DNA from: Chloroflexota bacterium
GTDB taxonomy: Bacteria; Chloroflexota; Dehalococcoidia; GIF9; UBA5629
Assembly: GCA_026389675.1 (NCBI GenBank)
Contig: JAPLHJ010000039.1
Coordinates: forward strand, 1-17,072
Direction: 5' to 3'
Length of the DNA stretch: 17,072 nucleotides
Shown here: positions 7,360-13,388 of the stretch, one piece after another
Numbering within the stretch: position 1 is the stretch's first letter
How the letters are laid out: every line of letters starts with the position of its first letter
Made by a program: the position numbers and the translations under genes
Notes under the pieces: generated by a model
Told to the model about the DNA's origin: nothing
The model's input: the letters and a program-made list of their open reading frames with translations, nothing else
Databases searched by the model: none

Positions 7360-7584
7360 TTATTTCTTCTTATACTTTTTATCGTATTCAAAGGCCAATC
7401 TGATCCTCGCCCGATAACTGACGATCTTGCCTTTCTCAACATGCACGTACAATTTTTGCACATCAGCAACATGTACGCCCTTAACTGTCTTAGATGCCGC
7501 TGCCACAGCAGCTGCAACAGCCCTCTCCCAGGACTCAGAACTTGACCCTATTACAGTTATTACCTTGGCTACACTTTCTTCCAT
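7360..7584 (-). CDS. Dodecin-family protein
   Basis: The 74-residue product matches the dodecin pattern: VAKVITVIGSSSESWERAV, an AAASKTVKG helix end, and paired strands VEKGKIVSYRARIRLAFEY. Dodecins form hollow dodecamers that bind and store flavins or related ligands. Trp19 in the first helix is kept. By my alignment the flavin-sandwiching Trp that normally follows the KT motif by a few residues is replaced by Val within VHVADVQ, as in the actinobacterial dodecins that also read VARV there. The start is secure: AAGGAGG lies five bases before the ATG. It is the last gene of the minus-strand group and has a Lys-rich tail. Confidence 0.88.
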   Translation of the reverse strand: MEESVAKVITVIGSSSESWERAVAAAVAAASKTVKGVHVADVQKLYVHVEKGKIVSYRARIRLAFEYDKKYKKK

Positions 7585-7663
7585 GAAAACCTCCTTTCTA
7601 TTAAGCCACTCACTTTGTATCCACTTACTGCCATGAATGCTATAAATACAAGGATATCGGTAA

Positions 7664-7843
7664 CTATTTCTCTTCGATCGCGGCAGCGGGAGCGTTTTTC
7701 TTTACCGATTCAATGCCGGCCTTGGCACTTTCTTTGGTCGTGTACCCCTCCCCAGAACTGGCTATTGCCTGGCCATTGGATGCCACGAGCCTCCAGCGGT
7801 ATTCCCCTTTCTTGTCCTTGAACAGTTCAAATTTAGCAGCCAT
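7664..7843 (-). CDS. DUF1508 (YegP-type) small protein, intact copy
   Basis: This 59-residue protein is a single YegP/DUF1508 unit: KFELFKDKKGEYRWRLVASN, then GQAIASSGEGYTTKESAKAG and IESVKKNA. The FxLyKdkkGeyRWRLvAsNGq core and the YTTKESAKAGIESVKKNA helix are both family hallmarks. AAAGGAGG lies upstream of the ATG at 7843, fixing the start. The function is unknown; the fold is a small alpha/beta domain. A truncated homologue is at 13180-13269 on the other strand, on the far side of the C11 peptidase cluster. It sits between the dodecin gene and the DhaL-like gene on the same strand, with gaps of about 70-80 bases. Confidence 0.88.
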   Translation of the reverse strand: MAAKFELFKDKKGEYRWRLVASNGQAIASSGEGYTTKESAKAGIESVKKNAPAAAIEEK

Positions 7844-7915
7844 GTTTTACCTCCTTTAAATTTATTTGATTTAAGACTGCTTCTTTCCTTTTATCAGAAG
7901 TCTAGAATCTATTTA

Positions 7916-8632
7916 TTATTTGATCATGCCTTTGACTGCCTGCATCAGGGCTGTTGCCACAAGGTTGCTGGACTGCTGCCGGTAACCGCCTCCCATAGCA
8001 CTGCTGGAGACCACTGCGTTTACTATTGCCTCCAGATTGCTGCCGCCCTTGGACTTGGTACTCATAAAGGACATGCCGGCCTGCAGCAGATCGTCTAACC
8101 CGAAACCATCATTGGCCTGCTGGCCCTGCTGACCGCCCGACCCTCCCAGTAATGAACCGAGGACATTGCCGATCACACCACCCTGCTGCTGAGGCTGAGC
8201 CTGGGACTCCTGCCCGCCTGACCCTCCCAGCAGTGAACCAAGCATGCCGCCGAGCCCACCGGCCTGCTGCTGGGCCTGGGGAGCCTGCCCGCCTCCCAGC
8301 AAGGTCTGGATCAGCGTCATGGCATTGGCCGGGGTCACCTGCTGGCCCTGGTATTGCTGTGAAGCCTGTTCCAGGCCCTTTACGTAAAGTTGAGAGGACC
8401 CGCTCTTGCGCTGGCGCAGCATCTGGGCGGCATACTCCAACTGGTCGGCCGGGTCAGCCCCTTTCTTCTCTCGCATGGCCTGGGTGATGACTTCAAACGT
8501 GTCCACCATGTTGTCACCGTGGTCATGGTTGTTGGTGTCAGCTTCGTTTAACTGCTGCCTGTTGTCAGCAAGTGTACCGGTGACCGATTGAAATAACTTT
8601 GCCAGGTCCAAACCTTTTGCTTGATCAGCCAT
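7916..8632 (-). CDS. DhaL/DAK2-like protein with Gln/Gly-rich middle, paralogue 1
   Basis: The ATG at 8632 (MADQAKG) is chosen because GGAGG lies eight bases upstream; the longer frame begins inside that site with TTG. The product has 238 residues. Residues 1-115 resemble the start of a DAK2/DhaL domain: D32 and NNHDHGDNM (35-42) recall the Mg-ADP-binding DxxxGDxDHGxNM, and RKSGSSQLYVKGL (75-87) recalls the GGASGPLFGTFF loop. Residues 116-178 are low complexity, with two GxLGSLLGGSGGQ units between Gln-rich linkers. Residues 198-238, with SSSAMGGGYRQQSSNLVATA, recall the DhaL C-terminal helices. About two thirds of the N-terminal residues match the paralogue at 11763-12824. No signal peptide. 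A TTGACA at 8746-8741 (minus) may be its -35. Function unknown. Confidence 0.75.
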   Translation of the reverse strand: MADQAKGLDLAKLFQSVTGTLADNRQQLNEADTNNHDHGDNMVDTFEVITQAMREKKGADPADQLEYAAQMLRQRKSGSSQLYVKGLEQASQQYQGQQVTPANAMTLIQTLLGGGQAPQAQQQAGGLGGMLGSLLGGSGGQESQAQPQQQGGVIGNVLGSLLGGSGGQQGQQANDGFGLDDLLQAGMSFMSTKSKGGSNLEAIVNAVVSSSAMGGGYRQQSSNLVATALMQAVKGMIK

Positions 8633-8990
8633 ATGATTTTCCTCCAAACAGTATTATTTAAAGAGAACTGGGGACTATAAAAATGGCATCACCTCCCACG
8701 GCAACCTCATATGTTGTATATTTGCACTTTCCCCCAGCATTGTCAATCTGGTAAACGTATAAGATTGTAATGCACACTACTACCCCACCTGGATATTCAT
8801 CTTTCCCTCTGATCAAAACAAAGACATTGATTAAGCGACTATGTAAATAGTACAATCAATTCGGGCATAATAGTACTTGAGGCCGTGGAGCATTTGCCCG
8901 GGAATCACATTTCTCAATCTATGAATGAGCAGATTAACTTTGAATCGATAAAACTGCTGGGAATAGGCATCGACAGGGGGTATTAAAATT
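8633..8990. other. Intergenic region between divergent DhaL-like and C11 peptidase genes
   Basis: This 358-base gap should contain promoters for both directions. A TTGACA on the minus strand (8746-8741) lacks a good -10 at 17 bases. The plus-strand pair at 8827-8856 is better. TACTTGAGGCC at 8874-8884 recurs at 7063-7073 and the resemblance continues weakly (GTGGA, CA, TT, CCCG in the same order). Confidence 0.5.
8827..8856 (+). promoter_or_regulatory. Candidate promoter for the C11 peptidase gene
   Basis: TTGATT (8827-8832) and TACAAT (8851-8856) are separated by 18 bases. The start codon is at 8991, so the leader would be about 125 bases and would include the repeated TACTTGAGGCC word. Confidence 0.4.
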
Positions 8991-11561
8991 ATGAACGGTG
9001 ACAGTGGACAAGATGGGCGAAAAATCATAGGAGAACGAAGGCGGCGGCCGGATTCGGCGCCACCGGGTGGACGTGAACGGGCCGGGACGCCTCAGCGCCG
9101 TGAATCCCAGGGCAGCGGCGGTTATAGCAGTGGCGGTTATGATACAAGCGGCGGGTTAGACTCGGGCGGTGGCCTGGACTCCGGTGGAGGGGGGTTGGGC
9201 AATTTAGGTGGATTGATCGGGTTAATAGGCAGCGTGTCAGGGTTGTTTATCGGTGGCGGTAAGGGCAGTAGTACCGGTGCAGGCACAGGGACAACTGCTT
9301 CAGGCAAGAGCGGCTGCCTAACGGGGAACATGGGATGTTTCTTCCTTATCATCATTATCGCAGTGATCTTAATTGTTTTCCTCCTCTTTTCGGGTGTCTG
9401 CGACAATTCTCTCAGCATGGACCAGCTGCAAAACCAATCTTTGCCGGCTACACAATCTTCAGAGCAGGATAACACCTTATCCACACAGGCGCTTTCGATC
9501 AACCCGGCTACCAGCGGTCAAAAGTGGCTGGTCATGCTCTACCAGGATGCGGACGACCGGGCTCTGGAAAAAGATATCGACGTGGACCTTAATGAAGCCG
9601 AAAAGGTCGGCTCATCAGGGTTGGTCAAGATAGTGGCGCAGATAGATCGCTTTAACGGAGGCTACAGTGGTGACGGCAACTGGACCAGCACCAAGCGTTT
9701 CTTAATCAGCAGGGACGATAACCTGGGAAAGTTGAGCTCACAGGAATTAGCTGACCTGGGCGAATTGAACATGTCCTCGGAACAGACCTTAATCGACTTC
9801 GCCACCTGGGCGATTCAAACATACCCATCGGATAGGTATGTCATCATCCTCTCCGACCATGGCATGGGCTGGCCGGGTGGTTGGACCGACCCATCTCCCA
9901 AAAGCAGCGGCGACCAGAGCACACCACTGGGTACCCGGCTGGGAAACCTGCTCTATTTGAATCAACTTGACGACGCACTGGGACAAATCCGTATCAGGAC
10001 CGGTATCGATAAGTTCGAACTGGTTGGCCTGGACGCCTGCCTGATGGGACAGCTTGAGGTCTTCACTGCCCTGGAGCCGCATGCCAGGTACGCGGTAGCT
10101 TCCGAGGAGGTCGAGCCTTCTTTAGGTTGGGCATACGCCGGCTTTTTGAAGCAGCTTGTTGAAAACCCCAATATGTCAGGTGCAGAGCTTGGCCGTGCCA
10201 TAGTACAAAATTATATCGATGATGACCAGCGCATTACTGACAGCAGGGCACGGGCAGATTTCCTGGCTGAGTCTTCACCGTTCGGCCGCGGCACATCGGA
10301 TGTTTCCTCCCAGGAGCTTGCGCATGAAATCGGACAGGATTCCACCTTAAGCGCAATAGACCTTTCCAAAATCAACCAGTTAAACGACAGCCTGAATCAA
10401 CTGGTTTTCGCTTTTCAAAAGGCCAAACAGCAATCGCTGGCCAGTGGGCGTACATATGCACAGAGCTTCACCAGCGTTTTTGGTAGCCAGGTACCGCCAT
10501 CATACATCGACCTGGGCAACTTCCTGCAGGTAGTAAAGCAAAAAAACAGCAATACCGAGGTCAACCAGGCAGCCGATGCCGTGCTGGCGGCCATTAGCCA
10601 GTCGGTCATCGCCGAAAAGCACGGCGCCCAGAAACCGGGAGCTACGGGTATTGCGATTTATTTCCCTAACTCGCAACTGTACCAGAACTCTGTCACCGGT
10701 GCCCAGTCATACACAGCCATCGCCAACCGTTTTGCAGCCAGATCACTCTGGGACGATTTCCTGGCTTTTCACTACACCGGCCGTCAATTCAAAGTTAGCG
10801 ATGCCCAGCCTATCGTACCGGCCGGCAAATCTATCAAGTCCCCCGCCGCCGGCGGAATTTCCTTATCCAAGGTGACAGCTTCGAGCTCGCAGGCCGATTC
10901 GCGCAATCCTGTAAAGATAGACGCCGATATCAGCGGTGATAATATCGGGTATATCTACCTGTTTGCCGGTTACTACGACCAGCAAAGCAATTCCATCTTT
11001 GTGGCAGACCAGGACTATATTGAAAGTCCGGACACCCGTATGGTTAAGGGTATCTATTATCCGGATTGGGGCCAGGGTAAATTCACCCTGGAATTCAGCT
11101 GGGAACCGGTTGTTTTTGCCATCAATGACGGGACGAAATCGGTATCCGCCCTATTCAAGCCGGAAAGTTATGGAAGAAGCTTTGAAGAGGCAGTTTACAC
11201 GGTTGACGGTACCTACACCTATGCTGATAGCGGTGAGCAATGTCAGTCCACCCTGTATTTCAGCAATGGGTCGCTGCGTAAAGTGCTGGGTTTCACAGGT
11301 CAAACTGATGCCAGCGCACCGGGCGAGATCACTCCCGCCGCCGGTGATACATTTACGGTGACGGAAACCTGGCAGGACCTTGATAGCAGCGGAAACGTGA
11401 CTAAAACTGTCTATCAGGATGGAGGCACGCTGACTTTCGGCAAGCAGCCGTTTACATGGAAAACGCTGGATGCTGCCGCCGGGAGTTACATGGTCGGTTT
11501 TGTCGTCGAGGACCTGGACGGCAACCGTCAACAGTCTCTAACGCGAATATCGGTGAAATAA
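8991..11561 (+). CDS. Membrane-anchored clostripain-family (C11) cysteine peptidase
   Basis: The 856-residue protein has four parts. Residues 1-110 are cytoplasmic by charge (RERRRRP, Arg-rich) and then Gly/Ser-rich, including GGLGNLGGLIGLIGSVSG. One membrane segment spans about 116-137 (CFFLIIIIAVILIVFLLFSG). The C11 catalytic domain spans about 175-600: WLVMLYQDADD, YVIILSDHGMGW with the catalytic His290, and LVGLDACLMGQLEV with the catalytic Cys350. A beta-rich C-terminal region (about 605-856) ends GNRQQSLTRISVK. The positive-inside rule places the protease outside the membrane. C11 peptidases cut after Arg or Lys and often self-process. AGGGGG precedes the ATG by ten bases. It is flanked by two DhaL-like paralogues, which may be partners or substrates (inference). 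Confidence 0.88.
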   Translation: MNGDSGQDGRKIIGERRRRPDSAPPGGRERAGTPQRRESQGSGGYSSGGYDTSGGLDSGGGLDSGGGGLGNLGGLIGLIGSVSGLFIGGGKGSSTGAGTGTTASGKSGCLTGNMGCFFLIIIIAVILIVFLLFSGVCDNSLSMDQLQNQSLPATQSSEQDNTLSTQALSINPATSGQKWLVMLYQDADDRALEKDIDVDLNEAEKVGSSGLVKIVAQIDRFNGGYSGDGNWTSTKRFLISRDDNLGKLSSQELADLGELNMSSEQTLIDFATWAIQTYPSDRYVIILSDHGMGWPGGWTDPSPKSSGDQSTPLGTRLGNLLYLNQLDDALGQIRIRTGIDKFELVGLDACLMGQLEVFTALEPHARYAVASEEVEPSLGWAYAGFLKQLVENPNMSGAELGRAIVQNYIDDDQRITDSRARADFLAESSPFGRGTSDVSSQELAHEIGQDSTLSAIDLSKINQLNDSLNQLVFAFQKAKQQSLASGRTYAQSFTSVFGSQVPPSYIDLGNFLQVVKQKNSNTEVNQAADAVLAAISQSVIAEKHGAQKPGATGIAIYFPNSQLYQNSVTGAQSYTAIANRFAARSLWDDFLAFHYTGRQFKVSDAQPIVPAGKSIKSPAAGGISLSKVTASSSQADSRNPVKIDADISGDNIGYIYLFAGYYDQQSNSIFVADQDYIESPDTRMVKGIYYPDWGQGKFTLEFSWEPVVFAINDGTKSVSALFKPESYGRSFEEAVYTVDGTYTYADSGEQCQSTLYFSNGSLRKVLGFTGQTDASAPGEITPAAGDTFTVTETWQDLDSSGNVTKTVYQDGGTLTFGKQPFTWKTLDAAAGSYMVGFVVEDLDGNRQQSLTRISVK

Positions 11562-11659
11562 TAGCTAAATGTACAGCAACTTTTAGAACTCGATATTGAA
11601 ATGACGAATATACCCTTCCGCTGACGTGGCAATAGGTTATACATTTAATGCTACTGGTC

Positions 11660-11668
11660 TGTTATAAT
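11660..11668 (+). promoter_or_regulatory. Extended -10 promoter upstream of DhaL-like paralogue 2
   Basis: TGTTATAAT is a perfect -10 with the TG extension; no good -35 is seen. The leader to the ATG at 11763 is about 88 bases. It contains a weak AT-rich hairpin at about 11685-11716 (arms AAAGACAAC and GTTGTTTTT with one G-U) followed by T residues, which could act as an attenuator. ATGTTTGTT at 11700-11708 equals one half-site of the 22-bp dyads. Confidence 0.5.
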
Positions 11669-11762
11669 AAGTATAGATCGAAATGAAAGACAACGGTTCA
11701 TGTTTGTTGTTTTTCGTTATTACTGGAATCGATCAAAATAAGTAAGCGGGGAGGGTTATTAA

Positions 11763-12824
11763 ATGTCTAATCCATCAAATCCAATCGATCTCGGGCAACT
11801 ATTTCAAACGGTCATGGGTACACTGGCTCAGAACAAAGAAAGTCTGAATAACGCTGACATCAACAATCATGATCACGGGGATAACATGGTTAACACCTTC
11901 CAACTCATAACCAGGGCAATAAATGAAAAGAAAGGTGCAAATCCATCTGAACAGCTGGCGTATGCTGCCGAGATATTGCGTCAGCAGAAAAGCGGGTCAG
12001 CGCAGTTATATGCCAAAGGTCTCTCACAGGCTTCCCAACAGTTTCAAGGTCAGGAGGTCAATTCCGACAATGCCATGACGCTGATCCCTACATTGTTGGG
12101 AATAGGAAATGCACCTGTGCAACAGTCTACTTACATAATGACCTCACCTGCTGACGGCGCCTATGTCAGTGGTACCTCCATCAATTTTCAGTGGAAAGCC
12201 TTTCCCGGAGCTACCAAGTATTGGCTCATCGTCAGGAGGGTCAAAGATGGCTCCCCCCGCATCAATAAAGATTTAGGCAATGTTCTCTCCTCCGATGAAC
12301 ACGGCTTCGGCAATGACGGAACTCAATACAAATGGACAGTAGGTGTTGGCGACAATCCGGAATCGGATGCCGCTGCAGCCTACTTGAACTTTACAAATGG
12401 TCTCCCTCCACAACCACAAGAACCACAGCAACAGCAAGCACAACAGCAACAGCAAGATGCGGGCATTAATGACATCATCGGTACACTGATTCGTAAAGCA
12501 CAGAATAAACCACAGGGCCAGCAACAGCAAGATGCGGGCATTAATGACATCATCGGTACATTGATTAGTAAAGCACAGAATAAACCACAGGGCCAGCAAC
12601 AGCAAGATGCGGGCGTTAATGACATAATAGGTTCGCTGATTCGTAAGGCACAGCAGCCGCAAGCCCGGCAACAATCCAAATCGAGTAGTGGGGTTAATCT
12701 GGATACAATTGTGAATGGCCTTGTCTCCAACAGCTCTATGGGGGGCTCTTACAGGTCACAATCAGGGTCACTGGTAGCCAATGCACTGATAACAGCAGTC
12801 CAGAGTATGGTAAATAAAAAATAA
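11763..12824 (+). CDS. DhaL/DAK2-like protein with Fn3-like insert and Q-rich tandem repeats, paralogue 2
   Basis: The 353-residue product shares its first 115 and last 45 residues with the paralogue at 7916-8632, including ADINNHDHGDNM (31-42), KSGSAQLYAKGL (76-87) and SSMGGSYRSQSGSLVANAL near the C-terminus. The middle differs completely. Residues about 123-212 look like a fibronectin-III or Ig-like beta sandwich (SPADGAYVSGTSINFQWKA, YWLIVRR, QYKWTVGVGD). Residues 214-300 are Gln/Pro-rich with three 25-residue repeats of the form DAGINDIIGTLIRKAQNKP. GGGGAGGG lies just before the ATG. No signal peptide is visible, odd for a domain type often found outside the cell. The N- and C-terminal parts resemble DhaL nucleotide-binding elements, but no kinase context exists here. 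Function unknown. Confidence 0.75.
   Translation: MSNPSNPIDLGQLFQTVMGTLAQNKESLNNADINNHDHGDNMVNTFQLITRAINEKKGANPSEQLAYAAEILRQQKSGSAQLYAKGLSQASQQFQGQEVNSDNAMTLIPTLLGIGNAPVQQSTYIMTSPADGAYVSGTSINFQWKAFPGATKYWLIVRRVKDGSPRINKDLGNVLSSDEHGFGNDGTQYKWTVGVGDNPESDAAAAYLNFTNGLPPQPQEPQQQQAQQQQQDAGINDIIGTLIRKAQNKPQGQQQQDAGINDIIGTLISKAQNKPQGQQQQDAGVNDIIGSLIRKAQQPQARQQSKSSSGVNLDTIVNGLVSNSSMGGSYRSQSGSLVANALITAVQSMVNKK
12456..12660 (+). repeat. 75-bp tandem repeat inside DhaL-like paralogue 2
   Basis: Units begin at 12456, 12531 and 12606, each starting GATGCGGGC. Units 1 and 2 differ at only two of 75 bases; unit 3 is more diverged and shortened after about 50 bases. The period is in frame (25 codons), so copy number can change without breaking the gene. 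The near identity of units 1 and 2 points to a recent duplication. Confidence 0.9.
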
Positions 12825-12881
12825 GTGTAACCTTTCTTCTTGAAGAGTAACAAACCAAAATAGAATATTAAGATCGAGCCG

Positions 12882-12910
12882 TTGAAATTACTTAAATGGC
12901 TCGTTATAAT
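12882..12910 (+). promoter_or_regulatory. Strong sigma70-type promoter for the small membrane protein
   Basis: TTGAAA (12882-12887) and TATAAT (12905-12910) are spaced by exactly 17 bases. The spacer contains half of a short inverted repeat (CGAGCC at about 12875, GGCTCG at about 12898), which may be an operator or a weak terminator stem for the preceding gene. Confidence 0.7.
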
Positions 12911-12940
12911 GCAAACAATTAGGATTAGGAGGTGGCAATT

Positions 12941-13087
12941 ATGTCGTTGAATGTAAGCAAGTGGGTCCTAGGTATCATAGCTCTAGTTGCAGGTCTTTTA
13001 TGTCTCTTTTGGTTTTCTGCACTGCAATGGATTGTCGGGATCTTCTTGATTGTTTTGGGTATTGTAACACTATTAGGTAAGAAATAA
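12941..13087 (+). CDS. Small two-helix membrane protein, 48 residues
   Basis: A short gene with a perfect AGGAGG eight bases before the ATG and its own promoter at 12882-12910. The product begins MSLNVSKWVLGIIALVAGLL and is almost wholly hydrophobic, with two likely membrane segments (about 8-25 and 28-45) joined by a short turn at FSALQW and a GKK end. The sequence recalls small DUF-type bacterial membrane proteins but I do not recognise the family. It follows DhaL-like paralogue 2 on the same strand. Confidence 0.7.
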   Translation: MSLNVSKWVLGIIALVAGLLCLFWFSALQWIVGIFLIVLGIVTLLGKK

Positions 13088-13179
13088 ATATTTACCTTTA
13101 ATTCTTATTAGATCTTGATTTCTAGTTACATTATATATTACCCTTCTTGTTCTTGTGATCAATAACGGAGGGTGGAGTA

Positions 13180-13269
13180 GTGGCAACCAAATTTGAACTA
13201 TACAAAGATACGAAAGGCGAATTCCGTTTTAGGCTGGTCGACCTTAATGGTCAAAGGACAACGCCTTAA
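13180..13269 (+). pseudogene. Truncated DUF1508 (YegP-type) gene
   Basis: A GTG start preceded by GGAGGGTGGAG opens a 29-residue frame, ATKFELYKDTKGEFRFRLVD then LNGQRTTP and stop. It matches the first 26 or so residues of the intact copy at 7664-7843 (KFELFKDKKGEYRWRLVASNGQ). The second half of the domain (the YTTKES helix region) is missing. The break falls just before dyad copy 3 at 13282. It may still be expressed as a half-domain, but loss of the C-terminal part makes a remnant more likely. Confidence 0.75.
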
Positions 13270-13281
13270 ATAGCATAGTTG

Positions 13282-13303
13282 AACATACATTCCAATGTTT
13301 GTT
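13282..13303. repeat. 22-bp dyad, copy 3
   Basis: Half-sites AACATACAT and ATGTTTGTT surround TCCA; the right half is identical to copy 1 and the left differs at one base. It starts 12 bases after the truncated DUF1508 frame and before the convergent YhhN-like gene, that is between two gene 3' ends. Confidence 0.7.
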
Positions 13304-13388
13304 TAGTGGTAAGCTTCCTTGCCCCTCGTTAGCTTATTACCGTGAAATTAGGATTGATTGCCTCATACCGATACTAATAATTCTGAGA

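Noticed and set aside
7324..7545. Plus-strand open frame opposite the dodecin gene.
   Set aside because: It is antisense to a clear dodecin gene with a strong ribosome-binding site and its translation has no family-like features.
8658..8855. Minus-strand open frame in the gap between the DhaL-like and C11 genes, with a possible GTG start after AGGTGGGG and a protein-like end.
   Set aside because: The frame is short, its N-terminal part is unconvincing, the start is ambiguous and no family is recognised; promoters are expected in this gap.
11685..11716. Hairpin followed by T residues considered as a terminator of the C11 gene.
   Set aside because: The stem is AT-rich and weak, and it lies downstream of a good extended -10; an attenuator or chance structure is as likely, so it is only noted with the promoter.
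12456..12660. Tandem array considered as a CRISPR.
   Set aside because: Units are contiguous without spacers, in frame with a coding sequence, and encode a regular protein repeat.
12273..12730. Two Cys/Leu-rich minus-strand frames of 116 and 133 codons with internal repeats.
   Set aside because: The repeats are the complement of the CAG/CAA-rich tandem array of DhaL-like paralogue 2; they are shadows.
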